In this document: one piece after another, positions 38,403 to 48,194 of the stretch
How positions within the stretch are numbered: position 1 is the stretch's first letter
Layout: every line of letters begins with the position of its first letter
Assembly: GCA_028875055.1 (NCBI GenBank)
Contig: JAPPGG010000055.1
Location: forward strand, 1-51,965
Direction: 5' to 3'
From: Chloroflexota bacterium
GTDB lineage: Bacteria; Chloroflexota; Dehalococcoidia; Lucifugimonadales; UBA3495
DNA length: 51,965 nt
Translations under genes and position numbers: made by a program
Notes under the pieces: generated by a model
What the model saw: the letters and a program-made list of their open reading frames with translations, nothing else
What the model was told of the DNA's origin: nothing
The model's database searches: none

Positions 38403-39806
38403 ATGGCCGATAACGATATTGCCTTGATGGCTCACCTGATGCGGCGAGCCGGTTTCGGCGCCCAGTACGACGAAATCGTCGAGCGGGCTGCCAGGGGATA
38501 CGAAGCTACGGTGGAGGAACTGCTCAATCCTACCGACGAGTCCCATGGCATGGAGCTGGACCTGGCCGAGCGCAGTTTCCTTGAATGGAACCACTTCATC
38601 CGCTGTGTCCCCGAATACATCATGTGGCGGATGATCAACTCCAGGAACCAGCTGGAAGAGAAGATGGTCCTCTTCTGGCATGGCATCCTCTGCACCGCCG
38701 ACAGCAAGACCCAGAGCTACGTCACCTCCCAGGCCGAGCTGGACATGCTGCGGGCCAATGGCATGGGCAATTTCCGGGAACTGTTGATTGAAATCTCCAA
38801 AGACCCGGCAATGATTTACTTCCTGGACAACTGCCTCAGCCACAAGGACAACATTAACGAAAACTACGGCCGTGAACTGCTCGAGCTTTTCTCCATGGGC
38901 GTGGGCATGGACGGCCAGTTCAACTACACCGAGGACGATGTTAAGGAATGCGCCCGGGCCTTCACCGGCTGGACCATTGCCAACAACATCCCCGGCCAGC
39001 CCTACGGCCGCTATCCTTCCCAGTTTGTTTACAACCCGGCCGATCACGACGAGGGCATCAAGTCCTTCCTGGGCGAGACGGGCAACTTCAACGGCGAGGA
39101 TGTCATTGACATCATTGTGAAGCAGCCGGCGACGGCCCGCTTCATTTCCCGCCACATGTACAGCTTCTTCGTGGCCGACGAGGGCGGCGTTCCCTCCTGG
39201 ATGGAGACTCCTCCGCAGGACTTGGACACCATCAAGATGCTGGAGGACGTTTACTTCAGCTCCGGATACGACATCAAGGCCATGCTTCGGGCCCTGTTCA
39301 ACTCCGACGCCTTCAAGAACGCCCGGTTCCAGCGCATTAAGGGCCCCATCGAGTCCATAGTGGGTACCATCCGCCTGGTGGGCGACTGGACGTCTCCCAA
39401 GCCCGGCTTCGAGGTCATATTCGACGAGATGAAGCACATGGGCCAGGAAATCCTCAATCCCCCCAGCGTGGAGGGCTGGCATACCGGCAAGGAGTGGATT
39501 GACGGCGGCACCCTGGTGCGGCGGATCAACTTCATCGCCGACTATGTGGGCGACCTGAACCAGCCCGGTGTCCAGGACCTGGTCCGGAAGCTCCAGGCCG
39601 AGGGGCCGGTCATTTCTCCGGAGAACCTGGTCGATGGCTGCCTGCGTTTGCTGGGCTGCTACGAGCTGGAGCTGGAAACCCGCGAAATGCTGATCAAGCA
39701 TGCCGAAAAGAGCGGCGACCTCCCCACCGGCAACCAGGAGTTCCCCCACCAGGTAGTCCAGATGCTGCAGATGATTGTGGCAACCAAGGAGTATCTCTAC
39801 GCCTAA
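38403..39806 (+). CDS. DUF1800 protein, second triad
   Basis: This 467-residue paralogue of the 28.7-kb protein shares IALMAHLMRRAGFGA, NYGRELLELFSMGV, NYTEDDVKECARAFTGWTI, GETGNFNGEDVIDII and PPSVEGWHTGKEWIDGGTLV. It has no signal peptide. A short insertion MDGQF lies after SMGVG. GAGGAGGAG precedes the ATG. It heads a second DUF1800-DUF1501-NHL set in the same order and orientation. Confidence 0.85.
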   Translation: MADNDIALMAHLMRRAGFGAQYDEIVERAARGYEATVEELLNPTDESHGMELDLAERSFLEWNHFIRCVPEYIMWRMINSRNQLEEKMVLFWHGILCTADSKTQSYVTSQAELDMLRANGMGNFRELLIEISKDPAMIYFLDNCLSHKDNINENYGRELLELFSMGVGMDGQFNYTEDDVKECARAFTGWTIANNIPGQPYGRYPSQFVYNPADHDEGIKSFLGETGNFNGEDVIDIIVKQPATARFISRHMYSFFVADEGGVPSWMETPPQDLDTIKMLEDVYFSSGYDIKAMLRALFNSDAFKNARFQRIKGPIESIVGTIRLVGDWTSPKPGFEVIFDEMKHMGQEILNPPSVEGWHTGKEWIDGGTLVRRINFIADYVGDLNQPGVQDLVRKLQAEGPVISPENLVDGCLRLLGCYELELETREMLIKHAEKSGDLPTGNQEFPHQVVQMLQMIVATKEYLYA

Positions 39807-39873
39807 CCGGACTTTCGGTTGGCCCGACCCTTTGGCAAAGGAACCCGAAACGAAATCCATCAAGGAGAAGATG

Positions 39874-41010
39874 ATGACCTCCACCAAGAAAGATCCGGTA
39901 CTGGTAATACTTCAGATGACCGGCGCCTACGACGCGCTGAATACCTTCGTACCCTACGGCGACCCCCACTACCAGGACTATCGCGATGTCCTGCGCCTTT
40001 CGGCGGACGACGTCCACGTTGTTGACGACTATGTGGGCTTCAACCCCGGTATGGGTCCCATCAAGGAACTCTACGACCAGGGCAAGGTTGCCGTTATGCA
40101 GGGCATCGGCTACCCCAACCCCATCCGGTCCCACTTCCGCTCCCTGGACATCTGGCACACCGCCGAGCCCGACAAGATGGTCACCGACGGCTGGCTGGGC
40201 AAGGCCATCCGGGACCTGGACCCCAACAAGGAGAACATCCTGACCGCCGTTAACTTCGGCCGCGGCCTCCCCCGCGCCCTGGCTGCCCCCGGCGTATCCG
40301 TCGCCTCGGTGGGCGACCTGGCCAGCTACGGCGTGCTCACCGGCATCGACGGCGAAGAAGAGCGCATGGACGCCCTGGACATTTTCGGCCGCATGTACTC
40401 CCCGATGATCGGCTCCGGAGCCGTCAACGACTACCTGTCCCAGACCGGCCTGGACGCCCTGAAGGGGGCTGACATTCTCAAGACCGCTCCGGACATGTAC
40501 TCTTCCAGCATTGAGTACGGCGGAAGCCCCTTCGCCCAATGGCTGAAGAACATTGCCCAGGTCCACACCGCCGGCTTCGGCACCCGCGTGCTCTACACCG
40601 GCGTCAACCCGGGCACCTTCGACACCCACGCCAACCAGCACATTACCCTCCCCAGGCTGTGGGGTGATGTCACCTCCGCCATCGGCGACTTCTACCAGGA
40701 CCTGGTGGAGCATAACGCCAACGAGGAAGTGGTGATGGTGGTCTTCACCGAGTTCGGCCGCCGGGTCAAGGAAAACGGCTCCGGCACCGACCACGGTTCC
40801 GGCGGCGTGGCCTTCGTAATCGGCGACGCGGTCAAGGGCGGTCTCTACGGCGAGTACCCGTCCCTGGAGCCCGACAAGCTGGACGAGGGCGACCTGCGGT
40901 GGAATAACGACTTCCGCAGCACCTACGCCACCCTGCTGGAGGACTGGATGGGCCTGGATGCCCAGCCGATCCTCAACGGCAACTTCGAGAAGTTCGACTT
41001 CATCAAGTAA
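39874..41010 (+). CDS. DUF1501 protein, second triad
   Basis: This 378-residue paralogue of the 30.1-kb protein keeps SHFRSLDIWHTAEPDK, DTHANQ, FTEFGRR and GTDHGSGG. The first active-site motif is changed from GGND to GAYD (residues 17-20), losing the Asn that takes the nucleophile position in most of the family. The second ATG of ATGATG was chosen because it aligns with the paralogue (MTSTKKDPVL) and has better spacing from AAGGAG. No signal peptide. Confidence 0.85.
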   Translation: MTSTKKDPVLVILQMTGAYDALNTFVPYGDPHYQDYRDVLRLSADDVHVVDDYVGFNPGMGPIKELYDQGKVAVMQGIGYPNPIRSHFRSLDIWHTAEPDKMVTDGWLGKAIRDLDPNKENILTAVNFGRGLPRALAAPGVSVASVGDLASYGVLTGIDGEEERMDALDIFGRMYSPMIGSGAVNDYLSQTGLDALKGADILKTAPDMYSSSIEYGGSPFAQWLKNIAQVHTAGFGTRVLYTGVNPGTFDTHANQHITLPRLWGDVTSAIGDFYQDLVEHNANEEVVMVVFTEFGRRVKENGSGTDHGSGGVAFVIGDAVKGGLYGEYPSLEPDKLDEGDLRWNNDFRSTYATLLEDWMGLDAQPILNGNFEKFDFIK

Positions 41011-41027
41011 CCACCGGGAATCAGCTG

Positions 41028-41060
41028 CAAAGGCTGGTGGCGTAACGCTGCCAGCCTTTG
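41028..41060 (+). terminator. Hairpin between DUF1501 and NHL genes, second triad
   Basis: CAAAGGCTGG and CCAGCCTTTG form a perfect 10-bp stem with a 13-nt loop, 18 bases after the stop. It mirrors the hairpin at 31298-31335, differing in sequence but not in place. Confidence 0.55.
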
Positions 41061-41112
41061 GCTTATCCGGTGGCTATACTGGCTCTCCCAGTTAACGTCG
41101 GCTTCCATTCGG

Positions 41113-41141
41113 GTAGGGGCGGGTTTGAAACCCGCCCCTAC
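41113..41141. repeat. REP-like palindrome
   Basis: GTAGGGGCGGGTTT and AAACCCGCCCCTAC are perfect 14-base arms around one G. It is the most complete copy of the palindrome family also seen around and inside the RayT gene about 8 kb away. Confidence 0.75.
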
Positions 41142-41215
41142 AGGAACGGGAAATACTCCAACTGGGACGCAAAGCCAACGGAATGAACGCTCTAAGAAGC
41201 AATTAGTGAGGAAAG

Positions 41216-42253
41216 ATGGTCACGACCGAAATTGCGCCCATAACCTTCGAGTACAGCCATACCATCGGGCGGCAGGAAAACCGCAGCGGCTCCGGCTTCT
41301 TCTACCCCGTGGACATCGTCGTCAGCGGCAAGAACCAGCTGTCCGTCATCAGCCGGGGCTCGGAAACGCCCGCCTTCTTCCCCTGCAAGCGGGTGACGGT
41401 CTTTACCGTGGACGAACAGCTGCTCCAGGAGTTCGGCCAGAAGATTCCCCCGGAAGAGGCTGATGAGAATGCCCCCGCTGGTACCTTTATGTGGCCCACG
41501 GCGCTGACCGTGGACAGCCAGGGCAATACCTTTGTTGCCGACGAGTGGCTGCAGCGCATCACCGTCTTCAACAAGGAAGGGGAATGCACCGGCACGTGGG
41601 GCAAACAGGGCAGCGGCGAGGGCGAGTTCAACAAGCCCTCCGGCCTGGCCTGCGACGCCAACGGCGACGTTTACCTCGTGGACAGCTACAATCACCGGGT
41701 CCAGGTCTATTCCGGCAAAGGACAGTTCAAGTTCCAGTGGGGCAGCCAGGGCAGCGGCGACGGCCAGTTCAGCTTCCCCTGGGGCGTCGAAATTGACCAC
41801 GAAGGCAACGTCTGGATTGCCGACTGGCGCAACGACCGAATCCAGAAGTTCACCCCCGACGGCCAGTTCCTGATGAAGTTCGGCTCCTCCGGAGACGGCG
41901 ACGGCCAGCTTAACCGCCCCACCAAGGTGGCGGTGGACAAAGAGGGCATCATCTACGTGGCCGACTTCAAGAACGACCGGCTGCAGGTCTTTGATGCCCA
42001 GGGCAACTTCATGACCAAGCTGCTGGGCGAGGCCACCCTGTCCACTTGGGGACGGGAGCGGGTGAACCTGGACCCCACCATCGTCAAGGCCAGGGAAATG
42101 GCCCACAACCTCCACGAAAGGGAAAAGCTGTTCCACGGCCCCATCTCCGTAGAGGTGGACGACGAGGGCCGCATCTACGTGCTGGAATGCCCCCGGCAGC
42201 GGCTGCAGGTGTACCACAAGCAGCACGCCATCTTCGGCGGCGGTCAGCTCTAA
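41216..42253 (+). CDS. NHL-repeat beta-propeller protein, second triad
   Basis: This 345-residue propeller has blades such as WPTALTVDSQGNTFVADEWL, FNKPSGLACDANGDVYLVDS and FSFPWGVEIDHEGNVWIADW. It parallels the 31.4-kb protein over its whole length, with a different middle segment (EEADENAPAGTF). GAGGAAAG precedes the ATG. No signal peptide. The last blade (ISVEVDDEGRIYVLE) may close the ring with the N-terminal strand. Confidence 0.85.
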   Translation: MVTTEIAPITFEYSHTIGRQENRSGSGFFYPVDIVVSGKNQLSVISRGSETPAFFPCKRVTVFTVDEQLLQEFGQKIPPEEADENAPAGTFMWPTALTVDSQGNTFVADEWLQRITVFNKEGECTGTWGKQGSGEGEFNKPSGLACDANGDVYLVDSYNHRVQVYSGKGQFKFQWGSQGSGDGQFSFPWGVEIDHEGNVWIADWRNDRIQKFTPDGQFLMKFGSSGDGDGQLNRPTKVAVDKEGIIYVADFKNDRLQVFDAQGNFMTKLLGEATLSTWGRERVNLDPTIVKAREMAHNLHEREKLFHGPISVEVDDEGRIYVLECPRQRLQVYHKQHAIFGGGQL

Positions 42254-42590
42254 GCTGCCAGCCTCGCCAACAGAGCAAGCCAAGGAATCGGGCCCCGGCA
42301 GTAGCCGGGGCCCGATCTCATTGTCCAAGGACTGCCGCTAATCACCACTAATGGAGCCGCACATCCGCCAGCTTACCAAGCAAAAGGTTCGCCTCCACAC
42401 AGAGCCGCTTGCGTCAAGTGGTGGGTGAAGCTTGAGTTTGACACTCATTGGCGGTAAATGCTGCCCGTTCGTGGAAGGTCACAAAGAACGAAGGTCGGCC
42501 TTCCGACATCGCTTCCCTTCTCCAATGGCTTGGCCGGCGGCCGGACTGAATGAAATGCAGTACAATCCGCGCCGCCGTTGCTTGCCGGAG
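42254..42590. other. 337-base interval after the second triad
   Basis: It holds the strong hairpin at 42287-42316 and then about 270 bases with no convincing gene, repeat or promoter. The pstS gene ends here on the other strand, so this is a convergent gap. Confidence 0.45.
42287..42316. terminator. Strong GC-rich hairpin after the second triad
   Basis: ATCGGGCCCCGGC and GCCGGGGCCCGAT form a perfect 13-bp stem with an AGTA loop, 33 bases after the NHL stop. CTCATTGT follows, which is not a strong T tract, yet the position fits transcription termination. Confidence 0.6.
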
Positions 42591-43736
<1,146 letters not shown>

Positions 43737-44162
43737 TTTTCCTCCTGTCGGTTCTGGTCGGCGGTTTGCCGAAATTTTCACCGGAGCAGGACCCGCTCCG
43801 GGCTCTCTGGGCAGACCTGGCTTCGTGGAGAGCGGGACCGTGGTTGAAGTCTCTCTCATATTCCAGGGTTGCGGCGGAGAACATGGCCCGCTGCCCATCC
43901 GCAGATTAGGCTATGCCAGGTCTTTCAAGGGGCAATTAGATTGCCATTAAGCCCTGTTTAAGGTCGGGTTAATTGTCGGTTAAAGTGTATATCGCAGCCG
44001 TCCGCCAACGGGAGACCAGGGATGTGCGCACGCCAGGCCCGTCAAGCGCCCCGCGACTGCGCAGGTTTGACACTCTGTTAAACCGCAGTTAACCGGTGGA
44101 TGATGTAAAGTTAGAACTCCAAGGCTATAGTAGCAAGTCGCATTGCGCCGGAGACCCGACAA
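43737..44162. other. 426-base divergent interval between pstS and the aquaporin
   Basis: It should hold promoters for both genes. A small stretch GGTTAATTGTCGGTTAAAGTG near 43970 and TTAAACCGCAGTTAACC near 44080 are AT-rich, but I cannot define a promoter or Pho box. No gene or repeat is seen. Confidence 0.4.
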
Positions 44163-44941
44163 ATGCTGGTCTCGAATAAGAAGGAAATCGGGGAAATACC
44201 TTTGCTGAAACGCTCTGTTGCCGAACTGCTGGGCACCTACGGCATGGTCTTTGCCGGTACCGGGGCCATATGATTGACACCCTGTCCGGAGGCAGGGTTA
44301 CGCACCTGGGCATTGGAATCACCTTCGGCCTGATTGTGGCGGCTATGATATTCACCTTCGGGTCAATTTCAGGAGCCCACATCAACCCGGCGGTAACCCT
44401 GGCCTTCACCATTACCGGAAGGCTGAAGTGGACGGTCGCCGCCTGCTACATTCCCGCCCAGCTTGCCGGGGGCATACTGGCCAGCCTGACCCTCTACTAC
44501 CTGCTGGGGCCCGCCGCCAGCATGGGGGCCACCCTGCCCGCCGGCAGCGTCCCCCAGTCCCTGGCGCTGGAGATTATCCTCACCTTCATTCTGATGGCCA
44601 TCATAATGTCCCTGAGCATTGAACCGAGGCTTGCCGGGCCGGTAACCGCCCTGGCCATCGGTGGCGTCGTGGGGCTGGAGGCCATATTCGCCGGGCCCAT
44701 TTCCGGCGCTTCCATGAATCCCGCCCGATCCCTTGCGCCGGCCTTGGTGGGCTGGGAGTGGCACGGGCACTGGGCCTATTGGGTTGGACCAATTGCGGGA
44801 GCCGCCCTGGCCGCGGTAACCATGTGCTGGCTCAAGGGTGTCGGGATACTGGAACAGGTCAGAACGGAGAACGCCCGGGAAGCGGCTGCCGGAAGCACGG
44901 ACCGGGCCGGCCGGCCGGCGGCTCGTTCTGAAGGAGACTGA
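44163..44941 (+). pseudogene. Aquaporin/glycerol facilitator (MIP family), split by frameshift
   Basis: Residues 1-36 (44163-44273) encode the N-terminal helix, SVAELLGTYGMVFAGTGAI, then stop at TGA. The rest (44270-44941, 223 residues) starts at an ATG that overlaps that stop as ATGA and continues without a gap in homology: MIDTLSGGRVTHLGIGITFG, NPA at 39-41 and the second NPA at 150-152 (GASMNPARS). One base inserted near 44268 restores a single frame. This is either a sequencing error, a true pseudogene, or a coupled split gene. The intact fold would conduct water or small neutral solutes. Confidence 0.75.
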
Positions 44942-45055
44942 AGGAACTCCCCGTCCCAGTATAGGCTATGCCTCTTCGGCCTTGCCCCTTGTCCCCTCAA
45001 GTGGTAAAACCAATGGCGTGAGATTTAGGGGACTCGAGGCAGAAGGAGAATTGCT

Positions 45056-45847
45056 ATGGCCCGCCTGGAAGGAAAAGTAGCCATCATAACCGGCGCCACC
45101 GGAGGTATCGGACAGGCCGCCTCCAGGCTTTTTGCCGAGGAGGGGGCGCGGGTAGCCCTGGTGGACCTGGATGAAGACGCCCTTCAGCAGCTTACCCGGT
45201 CCATCGGCGAGGACCAGGCCAGCTACACCGTGGCCGACGTAACCGACCCTGACCAGACCAGCGCCTACGTGAAAGCCGCCGTCAACCGCTGGGGCGGGGT
45301 TGATGTCCTGCTGGCCAACGCGGGTATTGAAGGCGTCGTGTCCGATATACCCGAATATCCCATTGACGTCTTTGACCGGGTAATCGCGGTCAACGTTCGG
45401 GGCGTCTGGCTGGGCCTCAAGTACGCCATTCCGGCCATGCGGGAGCGGGGCGGCGGCAGCATCGTCATCACCTCATCCACTGCGGGCATTGGCGGGACCT
45501 CCGAAATGTCCGCCTACAATACCAGCAAGCACGCCGTAATCGGGCTGATGCGGGTTGCCGCCCTGGAGTGCGCGCAGGACGGCATCCGGGTCAACACCGT
45601 AAATCCCGCTCCCATCGAGACCCGCATGATGCGCTCCATCGAGGAGCAGCGGGTGGCCGCCATGGACGACGCCGACATATCCATCGAGACCGCCAAACAG
45701 TCCTACGCCCAGCGGATTCCCCTGCGCCGGTACGGCAATCCGGAGGAGGTGGCCCGGATGATGTTGTTCCTCGCCAGCGACGACAGCAGCTTCTGCACCG
45801 GCGGCATCTACATGGTGGACGGGGGCCGGTCGGCAGGCAGTCGGTAG
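45056..45847 (+). CDS. Short-chain dehydrogenase/reductase (classical SDR)
   Basis: This 263-residue SDR has the cofactor motif TGATGGIG (12-19), Asp42 in VDLDEDA favouring NAD, the NAG motif in LLANAGI, catalytic Ser in IVITSSTAG and YNTSK. The C-terminal substrate loop is TRMMRSIEEQRVAAMDDADI. It closely resembles 3-oxoacyl-ACP reductase-type SDRs of unknown specificity. An RmlD-like gene begins 50 bases downstream. Confidence 0.85.
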   Translation: MARLEGKVAIITGATGGIGQAASRLFAEEGARVALVDLDEDALQQLTRSIGEDQASYTVADVTDPDQTSAYVKAAVNRWGGVDVLLANAGIEGVVSDIPEYPIDVFDRVIAVNVRGVWLGLKYAIPAMRERGGGSIVITSSTAGIGGTSEMSAYNTSKHAVIGLMRVAALECAQDGIRVNTVNPAPIETRMMRSIEEQRVAAMDDADISIETAKQSYAQRIPLRRYGNPEEVARMMLFLASDDSSFCTGGIYMVDGGRSAGSR

Positions 45848-45897
45848 GCAGCATCAACACCCCCTGGTCCCCTGCCCTAAGCCGGAAGGAGGCTTCC

Positions 45898-46782
45898 TTG
45901 CGTATCCTGGTAGTTGGCGGCAGCGGCTTCATAGGCCGCTACCTGGCGCCTCACCTGGCCTCCACGCTGGGAGAGGAGGTGTTCTGCACCTTTCGTTCCC
46001 GTCCGCCCGGCGACGACGTGAACCACTGGTACCAAGTGGAGATCACCGATTCTGTGGCCCTGGAGAGGCTGTTCGGCCTCATTCAGCCCGAGGTGGTGGT
46101 GCACCTGGCCGCCCTCGCCGATGTGGGGACGGCGGAACGGGAACCTGAAAGAGCCACTGCCATCAACGTGGCCGCCACCGAAAACATAGCCGCGCTCTGC
46201 GCCGCTCACGGTTCCAGGCTGGTCTTTGTTTCCACCGAGTACGTGTTCGACGGACGCCAGGGCTTCTATGGAGAAGCAGACTCCCCCAATCCCGTCACCC
46301 ACTACGGCAGGACCAAGCTGGAAGGCGAGCTGGCGACGGCCCGCCTGGCGCCCGACTGGAGCGTCGCGCGCACCAGCATCGTCTATGGCTGGCCCGCGCC
46401 CGGGCGGCGCAATTACGTTACGTCGCTGGTGGAACGGCTGCTCCGGGGCGAGACCTGCGCCGGTTCCACCAAGGTAATGCGGTCGCCCGTTTACGTTGAG
46501 CGCCTGGTGGAGGGCATAACCAGGCTGGCCCTGGACCACCATCCTGGAATCCACCACATCGCCGGACGAGACTGGGTCAGCATGTATGAATTCGCCGCCC
46601 GGGTGGCCCAGGGGTTTGGGCTGGACAGCGGGCTGGTGGTCCCGTCGAACGAAGAAGCCGGCAAACCGGACCGGCTGGGGCTGGACTGCGCTGCCACCAT
46701 GAACCGGTTGGGCCTCGAACACCCGGGCCTGGCGGAGGGGCTGGCGGCAATGCAGGCCAGTCCCCACAACCCGCTCAATTGA
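45898..46782 (+). CDS. RmlD-like NAD(P)-dependent extended SDR
   Basis: This 294-residue protein begins at TTG with AAGGAGG just upstream. It has GGSGFIG near the N-terminus, HLAALADVGTAEREPERATA, FVSTEYVFDGRQGFYGEADS and YGRTKLEGE with the catalytic YxxxK. The whole is typical of dTDP-4-dehydrorhamnose reductase-like proteins. No other rhamnose genes are adjacent, so the substrate could be another sugar nucleotide or a sugar alcohol. Confidence 0.8.
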   Translation: MRILVVGGSGFIGRYLAPHLASTLGEEVFCTFRSRPPGDDVNHWYQVEITDSVALERLFGLIQPEVVVHLAALADVGTAEREPERATAINVAATENIAALCAAHGSRLVFVSTEYVFDGRQGFYGEADSPNPVTHYGRTKLEGELATARLAPDWSVARTSIVYGWPAPGRRNYVTSLVERLLRGETCAGSTKVMRSPVYVERLVEGITRLALDHHPGIHHIAGRDWVSMYEFAARVAQGFGLDSGLVVPSNEEAGKPDRLGLDCAATMNRLGLEHPGLAEGLAAMQASPHNPLN

Positions 46783-46884
46783 GGGACGAAAGCGCGGACA
46801 AGATCCCCGAAATGCCGTTCTCAGAAGCCGCGCACATTGGAAGACCTGCCGGCCCTGAGAGCTTTGCCGGCCTAAAACTTCAGG

Positions 46885-46907
46885 GCTGGCAGGAATTCCG
46901 TGCCAGC
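46885..46907. terminator. Hairpin after the RmlD-like gene
   Basis: GCTGGCA and TGCCAGC pair across GGAATTCCG, itself palindromic, about 100 bases after the stop. No T tract follows, so a terminator role is uncertain. Confidence 0.35.
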
Positions 46908-46909
46908 CA

Positions 46910-47012
46910 GTCCCGTCATACCGGCTTTCGCCGGTATCCAGGAATCCTTGCCACGCGTAACCTGTATGAACCGTTAAACTTGCCGGATTCCTGCCTGCGC
47001 CGGGATTACACC
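46910..47012. repeat. GTCATACCGG-type dispersed inverted repeat
   Basis: GTCATACCGGCTTTCGCCGG with ATCCAGGAATCC, and the inverse GGATTCCTGCCTGCG with CCGGGATTACA, form a facing pair. The class is widespread in bacteria; on the minus strand it translates to the familiar VIPAQAGIR peptide. Each half carries its own small stem (ACCGGCTTTCGCCGGT). Confidence 0.65.
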
Positions 47013-47151
47013 TTCCAGGCCATTGCGACTCATCAACTCTGGAGTGTTAATTTCCAGCCTGTCCGCATGCCCCGGCTTCAGATCATATTCCAGGGCCGGA
47101 CCCGGTTGTAAAGCTGTTCGGGCGGTCCAAGACGCCCCGTTCCCCGCTGAG

Positions 47152-48045
47152 CTATGGCAGGTACTTGTCCTCCATTTCCCGGATGTGCTGGGCGCCCAGG
47201 ATGCTGCCGTTGCTGGCTGCGCCCCACTTGCTCTGGGCGGCTGAGGCCAGGAACTGGTCAATGGCCTCGGTTCCCCGTTCCTGGAAGTCGTGCAGGAAGT
47301 CCCATGACGCCTGGAGGCCGGCCATGGTGGTCAGGGCCGGGTACCAGGCGGCCGATGCCCCGGCGTCCTGCAATTCCTGCAGGGTGGGATGGGTCTGGCT
47401 GCCGTGGGTGAACAGGGGCAACACCGGCCCGGGAATTCTGCGGATGGCTTCCACGTTTTCCTCCCAGGACTGGACGGCCGGGCAGATTACGTCGGCGTTG
47501 GCTTGGCTCTTGTAGGCCAGGCAGCGTTCCATCACCCCCTCGAAGGTGGCGCCGGGCACTCCGCCGAAGTCACAGCGGGCCACGATGACGAAGTCCGGAT
47601 CGTACTCCATTTTGGCGTCCATGGCGGCCCTGAGCTTGCCCACCATCTCCTCGATGGACACGCAGCGGCGGCGGGGCCCCGACTTGGGCGGATAGGTCTG
47701 GTCTTCCAGGTGCGCGCCGGCAATCCCCGCCCGGATGTACTCCTTGACTGTATCGTAAACCTGGATGGCGTCGCCGTAGCCGGTGTCCATATCGCAGAAC
47801 ACGGGAATGTCCACGGTGTTGACGATGCGGCGGGCGTTGTCCACCATGTCGCGCATGCTGGTGCCGCCCTCGGTGAGGCCCATAAGCTGGGCGGAGGTGT
47901 TGCCGCCCGACATATAGAAGGCCTCATACCCGGCAACCTCCGCCATCTTGGCTCCCATGGCGTTCATCCCGCCGGCCAGAACAAATATTTCGGGCCGTTC
48001 GAACAGTTCCTTGAGCCTGGTGGTCATTCGCTGGTTTGCAGGCAT
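47152..48045 (-). CDS. Isocitrate lyase/PEP mutase family protein, second
   Basis: This 297-residue barrel protein has the metal motif CDMDTGYGD (84-92) and GAHLEDQ (110-115), but the active-site loop reads PPKSGPRRRC (119-128) instead of KKCGH. The catalytic Cys is thus lost, displaced or supplied by C128. FVIVARCDFGGVPG follows. It is only distantly similar to the 8.9-kb protein. GAGGAGAGG precedes ATG 48045. Possible roles are oxaloacetate or dimethylmalate-type lyase activity; not certain. Confidence 0.8.
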   Translation of the reverse strand: MPANQRMTTRLKELFERPEIFVLAGGMNAMGAKMAEVAGYEAFYMSGGNTSAQLMGLTEGGTSMRDMVDNARRIVNTVDIPVFCDMDTGYGDAIQVYDTVKEYIRAGIAGAHLEDQTYPPKSGPRRRCVSIEEMVGKLRAAMDAKMEYDPDFVIVARCDFGGVPGATFEGVMERCLAYKSQANADVICPAVQSWEENVEAIRRIPGPVLPLFTHGSQTHPTLQELQDAGASAAWYPALTTMAGLQASWDFLHDFQERGTEAIDQFLASAAQSKWGAASNGSILGAQHIREMEDKYLP

Positions 48046-48194
48046 GGTTCCTCTCCTCATAGCAGGTTTTTGGATGGGTATTGGCGGCGCGGTATCAAAC
48101 CCATCGGACCGCTGGTGGTACAGCCCCTGTAGGCATGGGCACATCCGCCCGGGGTGGTCTATAGTATGGGTGACCAGACGCAGGGGAGGCAACT

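Larger units (their letters stand above)
46783..47151. other. Repeat-rich 369-base interval
   Basis: It holds a terminator-like hairpin at 46885-46907 and the inverted-repeat element at 46910-47012. The remaining part, 47013-47151, shows no gene or strong motif; reading frames are repeat translations. Confidence 0.4.

Noticed and set aside
38316-39887. A 523-codon minus-strand open frame
   Set aside because: It is the antisense shadow of the second DUF1800 gene.
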